A DNA stretch of 64,000 bases from Novosphingobium resinovorum (GCF_027922145.1 NZ_BSFC01000007.1:58792-122791), one strand, 5' to 3'; positions 35,562-44,540 are shown, counted from the stretch's first letter. Notes: a model not told the origin generated them from the sequence alone. Program-made: numbers and translations.

Positions 35562-36782
35562 TTACCCTCCCCACCCATCCGCCAGGAACCGCGTCGCCAG
35601 CTCGGCGAGGAAGGCCGCGCCGCGCGGCATCACGCTTTCGTCGACCATCATGCGCGTCGAATGGATGCCGCAGCACTGGCGCCAATCCGCGCCCTCGTGG
35701 CTGACGCCGAGGAAGAACATCGCGCCGGGCACTTTCTCCAGCACGTAGGCGAAGTCCTCCGCTCCCATGATCGGGTCGGCGAGGCGCAGGAACGCCGCCT
35801 CGCCCAGCAGGTCGCGGGCGACGGCCTCGCCGAAATCGACGGCGCCATGGTCGCACAGGGTCACCGGGAAGCCCTCGATCACCTCGACCTCGGCCTTGAG
35901 CCCGTGCGCGCCCGCGATCCCGGCGGCGAGCAGCGGCAGTTCGTCCTTCAGCCGCGCGCGGTTGGCGGCGGAAAGCGTGCGCATGGTGCCGGTCATGGTC
36001 GCGGTGTCGGGGATGACGTTGTGCGCGGTGCCCGCTTCGATCTTCGAGATCGTGACGACGACGGGATCGAACACGCTAAACCGGCGCGCCACCATGGTCT
36101 GGATGGCGCCGACGATCTCGCAGGCGATCGGCACCGGGTCCATCGTATCGTGCGGCATCGAGGCATGGCCGCCGCGCCCGGTCACGGTGATCCTGAGCTG
36201 GTCCGCCGCCGCCAGCAGAGCGCCCGCGCGCCCGCCGATCAGGCCGTGGGGCGCATTGGGCATGACGTGGAGCGCAAAGGCCGCGTCAGGCAGCGGCCGG
36301 TCGAAGCCCTCACCGCCGAGCAGGCCGTCCTCCAGCATGAAGCGCGCGCCGTGGTAACCTTCCTCGCCGGGCTGGAACATGAAGCGGACCTCGCCCGCCA
36401 GCCGGTCGGCCTGCGCGCAGAGCAACTGCGCGGCCCCGGCAAGCATGGCGACGTGGGTGTCGTGGCCGCAGGCGTGCATGACGCCGGGTATGATGGAGGC
36501 GAAGTCCAGCCCGGTTTCCTCGGGCATCGGCAGCGCGTCCATGTCGCCGCGCAGCAGCACCGAGCGGCCCTTTCCCGCGCCGCCCCTGAGCGTCGCGACG
36601 AGGCCGGTGGTGGACGGCCCTTCCGCCCATTCGAGGGGCAGGTGCGCCAGCGCCTCGCGGATCTTGTCGCGCGTCTTCGGGGTGTGGAGGCCGATTTCGG
36701 GCTCGGCGTGGATCGCACGGCGCAAGGCGACGATGCTGTCGGAAAGGGCGGCGGCTTCGGCAACGAGAGTCATACCGCGCAT
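35562..36782 (-). CDS. M20 family metallo-amidohydrolase
   Basis: A 406-residue amidohydrolase of the hippurate/IAA-amino-acid hydrolase type. Metal ligands: HACGHDTHVAML (Cys/His), PGEEGYHGA (Glu-Glu), LHVMPNAPHG (His), and the C-terminal GIHSTRM His. An alternative ATG at 36773 is possible; neither has a clear Shine-Dalgarno. No export signal is seen, so it acts in the cytoplasm on N-acyl amino acids or similar amides. Confidence 0.9.
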   Translation of the reverse strand: MRGMTLVAEAAALSDSIVALRRAIHAEPEIGLHTPKTRDKIREALAHLPLEWAEGPSTTGLVATLRGGAGKGRSVLLRGDMDALPMPEETGLDFASIIPGVMHACGHDTHVAMLAGAAQLLCAQADRLAGEVRFMFQPGEEGYHGARFMLEDGLLGGEGFDRPLPDAAFALHVMPNAPHGLIGGRAGALLAAADQLRITVTGRGGHASMPHDTMDPVPIACEIVGAIQTMVARRFSVFDPVVVTISKIEAGTAHNVIPDTATMTGTMRTLSAANRARLKDELPLLAAGIAGAHGLKAEVEVIEGFPVTLCDHGAVDFGEAVARDLLGEAAFLRLADPIMGAEDFAYVLEKVPGAMFFLGVSHEGADWRQCCGIHSTRMMVDESVMPRGAAFLAELATRFLADGWGG

Positions 36783-36815
36783 GATACGCGCGGACGCTTC
36801 GCTGTCGAGCCGGGG

Positions 36816-38183
36816 TTACTCCTCCGGCCCGACCTCGACGTCATCGGGCAGGCCCACCATGATCTTGCCCGCATCGACCTGACGCAGCGTATGCCACGCC
36901 ATCACGCCCATGGCGACGTAGGAGGTCGCCCCCGCCAGCGCCACGGCCCAGGCCGCGCCGCTCGGGCCGATGGGGATGAACTGCCACAGGCCCACGCCCA
37001 GCGCCGCCAGCGCGATCAGGCGCGCGACGAGCGACTGGCGCGCCTTGCCGGTCGAGTGCAGCACCGGCTCGAACGCCACGCTGGCAAGGTCGAAGCTGGC
37101 GGCCACGGCCAGCGGGATGAGGATCGAGGCGCCGCTTTCGAAGGCATCGCCGCCGATCATCGCCAGCAGCTGTTCGCCGAGGAAATACGCGACCGCCACC
37201 ACGGCAAGGCCCGCACCGCCCGCGATCAGGCTGGTCTGGAGCGCCAGCTTGCGGAATTCCTCGGCCTTGGAGGCGACGCGGACGCGGGCCACTTCGGCAT
37301 AGACCGAGCGGGTCAGCAGCGTGGAGAGCTTGCTCAGCGCCTGCGACAGCTGCGAGGCGAGGCGATAGAGGCCCGCCGCCTTGGTGCCGACCCAGCCGCC
37401 GACGACCAGCAGCGGGCCGTTCTTCATGGCCGCATCGATGGCCGAGCCCATGTAGGTAACGAAGAAGAACTGGGTGACGCCCGGGTTCTCCCGGATCGCG
37501 CGGCGCAGCTGGAAGAGGTAGGAAATCCGCACCGCCTGCGGGCTGAGGCGGCGGGCCATGGTCCAGTAGAGGATGGCCTCGAGAATATCGATTGCGGCCC
37601 AGGCCGCCAGGAACCGGCCAACGGTCGGCCCGGTGAACCAGATGATCAGCGCGGCGACGAGGCGCCCGCTCGGCACGATCGCCTCCACATAGACGGCCAT
37701 GTCGAACCGGTTGAGCGCGCGCACGATCCCGGTCGGGGCCGAAACCAGCGCCCAGAGCGAGCCCACGCAATACCAGAACGCGATATGGATGAAGCTGGGG
37801 TTGAGTTCGAGCAGATGCGCAAAGCCGAAGATCAGGATCGCCGCCAGCCCGCAGCCGAGAATCGCACCGACCGCATCGATCACCCCGCACAGCATGCCGA
37901 GGCGGCCGAACTTCTCCCAGTCCTTCGCGTGGACGTGCTCCGACCCGTAGCGCACGACGACTCGCCAGGTCTGGAAGCCTGCGAGCGAGGTCAGCGCCTG
38001 CGCGGTGCCGAAGATCAGCGAGAAGTGGCCGAAATCCTTGAGGCCGAGGGTGCGCGTCTGGATGGCGAGGTACGCCAGCCCGCAAATCGCGCCGAAGCCC
38101 TTGCCGCCGAGCAGCCAGGCGGTGTTCTGGAGTATCCGCCCTAGCGGAGATGCACTCTCCTGGCGGTAGCGTTTGGCGGACAT
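36816..38183 (-). CDS. Wzx-like polysaccharide/lipid flippase (MOP superfamily)
   Basis: A 455-residue membrane protein with about 12 to 14 hydrophobic helices and the family start NTAWLLGGKGFGAICGLAYL. The start at 38183 gives MSAKRYRQES; the longer frame would overlap the nucleotidyltransferase. MOP flippases turn lipid-linked sugars or lipids over the inner membrane. It is divergent from the nucleotidyltransferase by about 150 bases and borders the lipid-headgroup gene group, so it may move that product. The link is inference from position. Confidence 0.85.
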   Translation of the reverse strand: MSAKRYRQESASPLGRILQNTAWLLGGKGFGAICGLAYLAIQTRTLGLKDFGHFSLIFGTAQALTSLAGFQTWRVVVRYGSEHVHAKDWEKFGRLGMLCGVIDAVGAILGCGLAAILIFGFAHLLELNPSFIHIAFWYCVGSLWALVSAPTGIVRALNRFDMAVYVEAIVPSGRLVAALIIWFTGPTVGRFLAAWAAIDILEAILYWTMARRLSPQAVRISYLFQLRRAIRENPGVTQFFFVTYMGSAIDAAMKNGPLLVVGGWVGTKAAGLYRLASQLSQALSKLSTLLTRSVYAEVARVRVASKAEEFRKLALQTSLIAGGAGLAVVAVAYFLGEQLLAMIGGDAFESGASILIPLAVAASFDLASVAFEPVLHSTGKARQSLVARLIALAALGVGLWQFIPIGPSGAAWAVALAGATSYVAMGVMAWHTLRQVDAGKIMVGLPDDVEVGPEE

Positions 38184-38332
38184 TGGCTCGCATTTGGACG
38201 AGGGGGCTGTCAGTTGCAAGGGTGGGCTCGCTCTTCTTGTACGTATGGCCGGCTCGGGTCGCCCCGCCAGAGCTTTCCCTTTCGCAGTGCAGTCGCTAGA
38301 TGGCCCCTTCCCCCAAGCAGACTGAATGACAC

Positions 38333-39088
38333 ATGATCGAACACGCAATCCTCCTCAGCGCCGGCCAGGGCTCGCGCCTGCTCCCTCTCACGGCCGAGCG
38401 TCCCAAGTGCCTGATCGACTTCTCCGGCCGCTCGCTGATCGAGTGGCAGATCGAGATGCTGGCGCGCGGCGGGGTCAAGCGGATCGATGTGGTCACCGGC
38501 TTCATGACCGACATGCTGGAGGATCACCTCAATTCCATCCGCGACCCGCGCGTGGAAATCACGGTGCGATTCAATCCCTTCTTCAAGGTGGCCGACAACC
38601 TCGGTTCATGCTGGATCGCGCGCGAGGCGATGCGCGGTGACTTTATGATCCTCAACGGCGACACGCTGGTGTCGGAAGAGATCGTGCGCACGGTCCAGCA
38701 GGGCGCGGCCGGTCCCGACGGCAAGCCCTGGCCGATCACCGTGACGGTGGACGTCAAGGCGGACGGCTACGACAGCGACGACATGAAGGTGGAACGCAGC
38801 CCCGAAGGCCGCCTGATCCACATCGGCAAGACGCTGACGGCGGCGCAGTCCAATTCCGAATCGATCGGCTTCCTCGCATTCCGGGGCGAAGGCGCGGACT
38901 TGTTCCGCGAGACCGTGCGCCAGGCGATGCGCACGCCCGAGGGCGTCCAGCACTGGTATCTCAAGGTCATCGATTCGATCGCGCCCACCGGCAAGGTCGG
39001 CACGGTTTCGATCGAGGGGCTGGACTGGGCCGAGGTGGACTTCCTCAACGACATCGAGATCGCGACGAAGCTGACCGATACGTGGTGA
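38333..39088 (+). CDS. Sugar/alditol-phosphate nucleotidyltransferase
   Basis: A 251-residue enzyme. The NTP-binding start HAILLSAGQGSRLLPLTAER and the PKCLI lysine motif are textbook; ILNGDTLVSEE supplies the catalytic Asp. The group includes choline-phosphate and inositol-1-phosphate cytidylyltransferases. It sits beside a CDP-alcohol phosphatidyltransferase, so it may make the CDP-activated headgroup used there. Ends with WAEVDFLNDIEIA, which completes the fold. Confidence 0.85.
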   Translation: MIEHAILLSAGQGSRLLPLTAERPKCLIDFSGRSLIEWQIEMLARGGVKRIDVVTGFMTDMLEDHLNSIRDPRVEITVRFNPFFKVADNLGSCWIAREAMRGDFMILNGDTLVSEEIVRTVQQGAAGPDGKPWPITVTVDVKADGYDSDDMKVERSPEGRLIHIGKTLTAAQSNSESIGFLAFRGEGADLFRETVRQAMRTPEGVQHWYLKVIDSIAPTGKVGTVSIEGLDWAEVDFLNDIEIATKLTDTW

Positions 39089-39112
39089 GGTAAGGGGGAA
39101 GCCCACCCCTGC

Positions 39113-39174
39113 CCCCTCCCGCACGCGGGAGGGGATGAGAGCCCATCGTTTCGCCCTCCCGCGTGCGGGAGGGC
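39113..39174. repeat. Two short G/C palindromes between convergent genes
   Basis: Same family as at 24132 and 32290: ten-base arms around CA (39113-39134), and a copy with GCCCTCCCGC arms around GT (39153-39174). Confidence 0.65.
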
Positions 39175-39218
39175 CGGAAGGCTTGAGAGCGAAGCGATCT
39201 AGCCGGACGGGGTGGGCA

Positions 39219-39665
39219 TCAGCCCTCGAAAAACCCCTTCAACCACGTCACCAGCGCATCGAGGTCCGCGCCTTCCAGCGCCACCGCATGGCCGAGGTCC
39301 GGCACCTTGGGCCAGCCGCAGTCGACGAACTCACGCCCCTGCCACTCGCGCGCGCCTTCGTAGCGGGGGATGACGTGGAAGTGGACATGCGGGTCCACCA
39401 TCATCAGCATCAGGTAGTTGAGCTTGGCATAGCCGACCGCCTTACCCAGCCCCGCCTCGACGGCGCCGGTCGCGCGCTTCAGTTCGGCATGCGCCTCGGC
39501 CGGAAGGTCGCCGAAGGCGGTGACATCGCTCTTCGCCGCCAGCACCAGCGAGCCGAGGGTCGGCTGCGCCGGGCGGGCCAGCACGACCCAGTGGTCGAAC
39601 TCCGCCACCAGCGTCGCGGGCCAGCCGAACTTCTCGATTGTAGCGTTCACAGGCGTCGCGTTCAT
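39219..39665 (-). CDS. HIT-family hydrolase/transferase
   Basis: A 148-residue HIT-domain protein. The histidine triad HVHFHVIPRY (His93, His95, His97) is present, one position shorter than the longer HxHxHxx loops. HIT proteins hydrolyse nucleoside phosphoramidates or dinucleotides or act as nucleotidyltransferases. It starts five bases after the stop of the CDP-alcohol phosphatidyltransferase, so they form an operon; a role in handling CDP-lipid or CDP-alcohol intermediates is inferred. Confidence 0.88.
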   Translation of the reverse strand: MNATPVNATIEKFGWPATLVAEFDHWVVLARPAQPTLGSLVLAAKSDVTAFGDLPAEAHAELKRATGAVEAGLGKAVGYAKLNYLMLMMVDPHVHFHVIPRYEGAREWQGREFVDCGWPKVPDLGHAVALEGADLDALVTWLKGFFEG

Positions 39666-39670
39666 GATCT

Positions 39671-40807
39671 TCAGCCTTCCGCCAGCCAGGAGGTGATCGT
39701 GCCACCGCGCGCCCGCACGATCCATGCCTGAACCAGCCGCACGGCGTGGATCAGGCACGACAGGGCCGTCCACCAGGCCACCGCGATCAGGCCGAGGTCG
39801 GGCCGCGAGAACACCATCGCCACGAAGAGGATCACCATGTTCGGATTGCGGCGCGCCGTGATCAGGCGGAACTTGCTGTCGAACGGCCGCCACACGTGGA
39901 TGTGCATCAGCCCGTTCTGGCGCATGAAGGCGCCCTCGATCAGCCGCTGCACCAAGTAGCCGCCCTGGATCGCGCCCTGCACCCACCAGAAAGTCGTGGG
40001 ATCATAGGCAAGGCCCCAGGCGCCGAGACCGGTTGCCCAGAACCACCACCAGAACGGCGGATGGACGAGGTCCATGCCGTGGTCGAACACATTGCCCCAC
40101 GCCGAGGAGGTGATCGTGCAGCGCGCCAGCTTGCCGTCCACGGTGTCGAGCACCATGAACACGAGGCCCAGCGCCATGCCCAGCCAGTAATGCCCGTAAG
40201 CGAAGAGCACCGTCGCGACCACGCAGAACACCGCGCCCACCGTGGTGACCATGTTCGGCGTCACGCCCAGCTTCGCGCAGATGCGGGTGAGCACCAGCGC
40301 CCACTCCGGCCACAGGTACTTGGTCAGCACGTCGGTCACGCCCTTGTAGGCGCCGAAATAACTGGCCCGCTCGATCTGGCGCAACGTCGCGGACGTCAGG
40401 GCCATGAGGAACGGCGTCTCGCGCTTGCGAAGCTGCTTGTTCTCAATGGTCGGGCCGTCTTCGTAGGCGACGACGTCGAACCCGGTCGAATCAGCCAACG
40501 AAACGCCTGCCGCCATCGCCTCGGCGACTCGCGCCGTCTGATGTGCATTTGCAGCATGGGCAAGCGCCGGAACACCGCCCAGAGTCAGCACCATGCCCGG
40601 CCGCCCGGTGATGTTTCCGAACCACGCCGGATCCCACGCGAAAGCCGCGTTGGAGAGGACAGCCGCACCTTCGGGCACCGCATCGACCGGTTCGAGACCG
40701 GCGGCGCGGGCGATCCGGCCGACCCGCACGGACGGGCTCAGACCCCATAGCTTGACGGGATTTTCGCCGATCGTGACCACCGGCAGCACTTGCGTATTCT
40801 GGACCAT
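39671..40807 (-). CDS. CDP-alcohol phosphatidyltransferase with extra N-terminal domain
   Basis: A 378-residue membrane enzyme; ATG 40807 is the best start. The catalytic motif DGKLAR followed after eight residues by G, then FDHGMD, fits D-G-x2-A-R-x8-G-x3-D-x3-D exactly (Asp224, Asp242, Asp246). About six helices surround it. Residues 1 to about 150 form a soluble domain (GRIARAAGLEPVD, LTLGGVPALAHAANAH) that looks like a reduced nucleotidyltransferase. The layout recalls CDP-inositol-dependent inositolphosphotransferases. It should attach a polar alcohol phosphate to a lipid, or to another alcohol. Confidence 0.82.
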   Translation of the reverse strand: MVQNTQVLPVVTIGENPVKLWGLSPSVRVGRIARAAGLEPVDAVPEGAAVLSNAAFAWDPAWFGNITGRPGMVLTLGGVPALAHAANAHQTARVAEAMAAGVSLADSTGFDVVAYEDGPTIENKQLRKRETPFLMALTSATLRQIERASYFGAYKGVTDVLTKYLWPEWALVLTRICAKLGVTPNMVTTVGAVFCVVATVLFAYGHYWLGMALGLVFMVLDTVDGKLARCTITSSAWGNVFDHGMDLVHPPFWWWFWATGLGAWGLAYDPTTFWWVQGAIQGGYLVQRLIEGAFMRQNGLMHIHVWRPFDSKFRLITARRNPNMVILFVAMVFSRPDLGLIAVAWWTALSCLIHAVRLVQAWIVRARGGTITSWLAEG

Positions 40808-40969
40808 GGACCGCCACGTAGTGCCTTGCGCACCGGGTGACAATCGCGGCTGCCCCGGTTCGGCCACAAGCGTGTCGATACGGTAACAAGCGCCATTAAA
40901 CTGTAACTCAAATGTGTCAGAGCATATTTCTGGGTGATTTTCCGGGCCGGTGACACTACATGGTGCGCC

Positions 40970-42013
40970 GTGCACGGAAGCATTCACACCTTCGAGACGC
41001 TGCCGATCTTCGGCGAGCTTGGTCGCCGCGATGGCGCGCGCACGGTGCGCCCCGTCCGCCGTGGCCGTGCGGTTCCGCTGGTCGGCATCGTCCGCAATCC
41101 CCGTAGCCATCGCAACAAGGGCATCAAGCCCGAGATGGCCGATTGCTCCAATATCCTGACGCAGACCCCCTCCACGCGCGAGGAACTGCACTATACGCTG
41201 GCGGAGTTCGCACGGCGCGGGATCGATTACCTCGTGGTCGACGGCGGCGACGGCACCGTGCGTGACGTGCTCTCGGCCGGCGCGGACATCTTCGGAAACG
41301 ACTGGCCCACCTTCATCGTGCTGCCCAAAGGCAAGACCAACGCGCTGGCGGTCGATCTTGGCCTGCCGGGCAAGTGGTCGCTGGCCGAAGCACTGGCTTC
41401 CGCCCATCGTGGCCGCACGATCTCGCGCAGCCCGCTGCGGATTTCGCCCGCTGACGGCTCCGCGCGCTGCGTGCAGGGTTTCATCCTGGGCACCGGCGCT
41501 TTTTCGCTCGCGACCGAGGCCGGGCAGGAAGCGCACCGCCGCGGCCTGTTCAACAGCTTCGCGGTCGGCCTCACCATTCTGTGGGGCGTGCTGCAGACCC
41601 TGTTCGGCGGCGCCCGCAACGCCTGGCGCGCCTGCACTCCGACCCGCATCGTCGATCGCCGCACCGGCGAGCACCTGCCTTACATGGGCAAGGGCAGTGC
41701 CGACGAGCGCTACCTGACGATCGCCACCACCTTCGAGCGCTTCCCGCTCGGCGCAAAGCCTTTCGGGCGCAATCCGGCGCCGGGACTCAAGCTGGCAGTG
41801 ATGGACTGGCCGATCCGTTGGCTGGTGGCGCTGCTGCCCGCGATGATGTTCGGCCTGAACCTCAAGCTGTTCGCCCGCAAGGGCGCGCACCGCGTGAGCG
41901 CCAGCGAAGTCGACATGGACATTGGCGGCACCTTCATCCTCGACGGTGAGGCTTTCCCGGCCGGTCGCTACGTGCTCGAGGAAGGGCCGCAGATCAACTT
42001 CGTCGTCCCCTGA
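40970..42013 (+). CDS. Diacylglycerol/sphingosine kinase-like lipid kinase
   Basis: A 347-residue protein from the GTG at 40970; another GTG at 40934 would add 12 residues and no Shine-Dalgarno decides. The catalytic glycine motif is VVDGGDGTVRDVLS, with VGIVRNPRSHRN before it (the NP loop of the DAGK family) and a C-terminal beta-sandwich. These kinases phosphorylate diacylglycerol, sphingoid bases or ceramide. Divergent from the CDP-alcohol enzyme across about 160 bases, and first gene of a plus-strand run of three. Confidence 0.85.
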   Translation: MHGSIHTFETLPIFGELGRRDGARTVRPVRRGRAVPLVGIVRNPRSHRNKGIKPEMADCSNILTQTPSTREELHYTLAEFARRGIDYLVVDGGDGTVRDVLSAGADIFGNDWPTFIVLPKGKTNALAVDLGLPGKWSLAEALASAHRGRTISRSPLRISPADGSARCVQGFILGTGAFSLATEAGQEAHRRGLFNSFAVGLTILWGVLQTLFGGARNAWRACTPTRIVDRRTGEHLPYMGKGSADERYLTIATTFERFPLGAKPFGRNPAPGLKLAVMDWPIRWLVALLPAMMFGLNLKLFARKGAHRVSASEVDMDIGGTFILDGEAFPAGRYVLEEGPQINFVVP

Positions 42014-42078
42014 CGCCTGACGGCCGGGTTCCAACTGGCACCTTGTAATTGCGGCTGGCCTGTCCGATTGACGCGGCA

Positions 42079-42984
42079 ATGATCGCGCATTCCCCTCTCG
42101 ATGACCGCATCGCCTCTGCCCTGACGCGCGAGGTCGTGCCCGAAGTGCGCGCTTTTGCCGGGAAACTGGCCCAGGCGGCGGATGCGCTGGGCGTGCTGTT
42201 CTACGGATCGAACCTGCGCACCGGATCGCTGGAGGGCGTGCTGGACTTCTACGTCCTGCTGCCGGGCGCTCAGGTCGAGCGGATCTGGCCGCGCGTGAGC
42301 TATCACGAATGGACGCACGACGGTGTTCCGTTACGCGCCAAGGTCGCGACGATGGCGCTGGAGACCTTCCGCGCTGCCGCCGCCGGAGAGCGCGTCGATA
42401 CCACCATCTGGGCACGCTTCGTGCAGCCGAGCGCTCTCGCCTGGCAGCGCGACGCGGCCGCCGGAGCCGCGATCGCGCAGGCCGTCGCAGGCGCCGCCCG
42501 CACGGCGGCGCGCCTCGCCGTAGCGCTGGGGCCTGACGCGGGAGCGCCCGAGGACTACTGGCGCGCCCTGTTCCGCGCGACTTACGCCGCAGAATTCCGT
42601 GTCGAGAAGGCGGGCCGCGAGGATTCGATCCTCGCCGCCAACCGCGCGCATTTCGACGGACTGCTGCCGCTCGCGCTGGACGGTGCCGGGATCGCCTTCA
42701 CGCAGGACGGCGACCGCCTGCACCCCACCCTCCCCGCGAACGAACGGACGCGCATCCTCTCTTGGTGGGCACGGCGGCGGCGGCTGGGCAAGCCCTACAA
42801 TGTCCTGCGCCTGCTCAAGGCATCGACGACGTTCGAAGGCGCGGCCCGCTACGCCGCCTGGAAGATCGAGCGCCACACCGGCGTCCCCGTGAAGATCACC
42901 CCCTGGCGCGAGCGTCACCCGATCCTCGCCGCCCCCGGCGTTCTCTGGCAGGTCTGGCGCGGCAAACGGGAGAAGACCGCATGA
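42079..42984 (+). CDS. Tam41-like nucleotidyltransferase-fold protein (candidate CDP-lipid synthase)
   Basis: A 301-residue protein. LFYGSNLRTGSLEGVLDFYV near residues 40-59 has the Gly-Ser and spaced Asp of nucleotidyltransferases and resembles the YGSGVF...DF region of mitochondrial Tam41, which makes CDP-diacylglycerol. The C-terminal LKASTTFEGAARYAAWKIER also recalls the Tam41 end. No membrane helix. The resemblance is from motif memory, not an alignment. Beside a lipid kinase it could activate the phosphorylated lipid with CTP. The next gene's ATG overlaps its stop. Confidence 0.6.
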   Translation: MIAHSPLDDRIASALTREVVPEVRAFAGKLAQAADALGVLFYGSNLRTGSLEGVLDFYVLLPGAQVERIWPRVSYHEWTHDGVPLRAKVATMALETFRAAAAGERVDTTIWARFVQPSALAWQRDAAAGAAIAQAVAGAARTAARLAVALGPDAGAPEDYWRALFRATYAAEFRVEKAGREDSILAANRAHFDGLLPLALDGAGIAFTQDGDRLHPTLPANERTRILSWWARRRRLGKPYNVLRLLKASTTFEGAARYAAWKIERHTGVPVKITPWRERHPILAAPGVLWQVWRGKREKTA

Positions 42985-43745
42985 ACGCCCTGATCCTCGC
43001 CGGATCGCGCCCCGGCGCGCCCGACCCCGTCGCCGAGGCCGAAGGCGTCGCGCACAAGTCGCTGGTCGAGATAGCGGGCAAGCCGATGCTCGCCCACGTC
43101 GTCGTCGCACTGCGCGAGGCCGGGATCGCACGGATCGCCGTTTCCGCCAGCGATCCGCACGTGCGCGATCTCGCCGCGGAACTCGGCTGCGAGGTGCTCG
43201 CCACAGGCACGGGTCCCAGCGCGAGCGTCGCTATCGGGCTGGATACGCTCGGCGCACCATTGCTGGTCACCACCAGCGACCATGCGCTGCTGAAGCCCGA
43301 GTGGGTCCGAGATTTCCTCGCCGACACGCCGGCGGGCAGCGACGTCGCCATCCTCCTGGCCCGGCGCGAGACGATCGAGGCCGCCATGCCCGGCAGCCGC
43401 CGGACATATCTGCGCTTCGCCGACGGCCACTGGTCGGGCTGCAACCTGTTTCTGCTGGCGAGCCCTCGCGCGGGTCTGGCGATCGATACCTGGAAGATGG
43501 TCGAGGCCGACCGCAAGCGCCCCTGGCGCATCGCGGCCCGGTTGGGCGTGGGGATGCTGCTCGGCTACGCGCTCGGCCGCCTGACGCTCGCCGACGCGAT
43601 TGGTCGGCTGGGCCGCAAGATCGGCGTCACCGCCAGCCTCGTCGCCGCGAGGGACGGGCTTGCAGCGGTGGACGTGGACAAGCCCTCGGACCTTGTCGAT
43701 GCGCGGGCGATAATGGGTGGGCGCGCCGGGGCTTGGACAACCTGA
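42981..43745 (+). CDS. MobA-like NTP transferase
   Basis: A 254-residue Rossmann-like nucleotidyltransferase. Starts MNALILAGSRPGAPDPVAEA with the NTP loop, the VAHKSLVEIAGKPMLAHV lysine motif and a metal-binding Asp in LVTTSDHALL. It differs from the nucleotidyltransferase at 38333 by using the MobA-type loop. Together with the preceding gene (ATGA overlap) and the lipid kinase it forms a three-gene unit. Substrate unknown; a headgroup-phosphate is the natural guess. Confidence 0.8.
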   Translation: MNALILAGSRPGAPDPVAEAEGVAHKSLVEIAGKPMLAHVVVALREAGIARIAVSASDPHVRDLAAELGCEVLATGTGPSASVAIGLDTLGAPLLVTTSDHALLKPEWVRDFLADTPAGSDVAILLARRETIEAAMPGSRRTYLRFADGHWSGCNLFLLASPRAGLAIDTWKMVEADRKRPWRIAARLGVGMLLGYALGRLTLADAIGRLGRKIGVTASLVAARDGLAAVDVDKPSDLVDARAIMGGRAGAWTT

Positions 43746-43768
43746 GCCCGTCGAAGCCCCGGGGGCGG
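43728..43768. repeat. Intergenic element related to the 27.99 kb repeat
   Basis: Reads GGGGCTTGGACAACCTGAGC followed by CCGTCGAAGCCCC, resembling the GCTTCGACAAGCTCAG element near 27996. GGGGCTT and its complement AAGCCCC frame it, so it can fold as a hairpin at the end of the MobA-like gene. Confidence 0.5.
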
Positions 43769-43773
43769 CGCCC

Positions 43774-44295
43774 TCACATATACTTCATCTGTATCCGGAT
43801 CGACTTCACGCCCTCGCCCACCGGCACGCCGACTTTGGTGTAGCTGGGCTTGCCGAGGTTGAAGATGGTGATCGCCGGGTTGTTCGACATCGCCCCGCCA
43901 TCCGTGCGGATATCCGTCTCACCATTGCCGTTGACGTCATGCCGCACCGCAACGCCGTAAGTGCCGGAAGCGGGCAGCGGCACGCAAAACGTCATGGAGC
44001 CGGCCCGCGCCGGAACCTCGATACGCGAGAGCCACTTGCCCTTGACCAGCCATTCGGCCGAAGTCGCCCGGTAGGACTGGACGCGCAGGTTGCCCGAGGA
44101 GGACTTGATGCCGTCCACGGTGACCATCATCGCCGGCCCCTTGTCGGACTGGCAGCGGCGCATCTCGTTGGGAATTTCATTGCGGTATTGGGCCAGCGCC
44201 GGAACCGGCGCGGCGAGACCGGCCACCGCGGCAAGTGCGATGACAGGCGCGGCGGCGGTGCTGGTACGGCGAAGCAAGGCGTTGATCCTGATCAT
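43774..44295 (-). CDS. DUF2141 exported protein
   Basis: A 173-residue periplasmic protein. Signal peptide RRTSTAAAPVIALAAVAGLA ending near PALA-Q fixes the start at 44295. The DUF2141 core is evident: GNLRVQSYRA, FCVPLPASGTYGVAVRHDVN, GNGETDIRTDGG and the FNLGKPSYTKVGVPV block. Function unknown. It converges on the MobA-like gene and is divergent from rpe. Confidence 0.88.
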   Translation of the reverse strand: MIRINALLRRTSTAAAPVIALAAVAGLAAPVPALAQYRNEIPNEMRRCQSDKGPAMMVTVDGIKSSSGNLRVQSYRATSAEWLVKGKWLSRIEVPARAGSMTFCVPLPASGTYGVAVRHDVNGNGETDIRTDGGAMSNNPAITIFNLGKPSYTKVGVPVGEGVKSIRIQMKYM

Positions 44296-44540
44296 CTCTT
44301 TCCCGTCTACTGGGTTTGCGGCAAACTGGCAGCCTGAAACCCTCCAATGCCGCCCAAGTGCCCGAAAAGCGGTGAACCCGCACTGAACTTTCTGTTTCAC
44401 CGCCCGCAAGGCCCGGCCGGGCGCAAACGCCGTGTCGCCTGCCTTGCTACAAGATGGCGTGTGGAAAACGCACCCCCATACGCTTGTCGCCCCAAGATGT
44501 AGTGGCGTATCGCTGGGAAAAGGAGCGTTCGTTTCCCGCC

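Noticed and set aside
35520..38144. 874-residue plus-strand frame over the amidohydrolase and flippase
   Set aside because: Antisense shadow with no domains; both opposite-strand genes are well supported.
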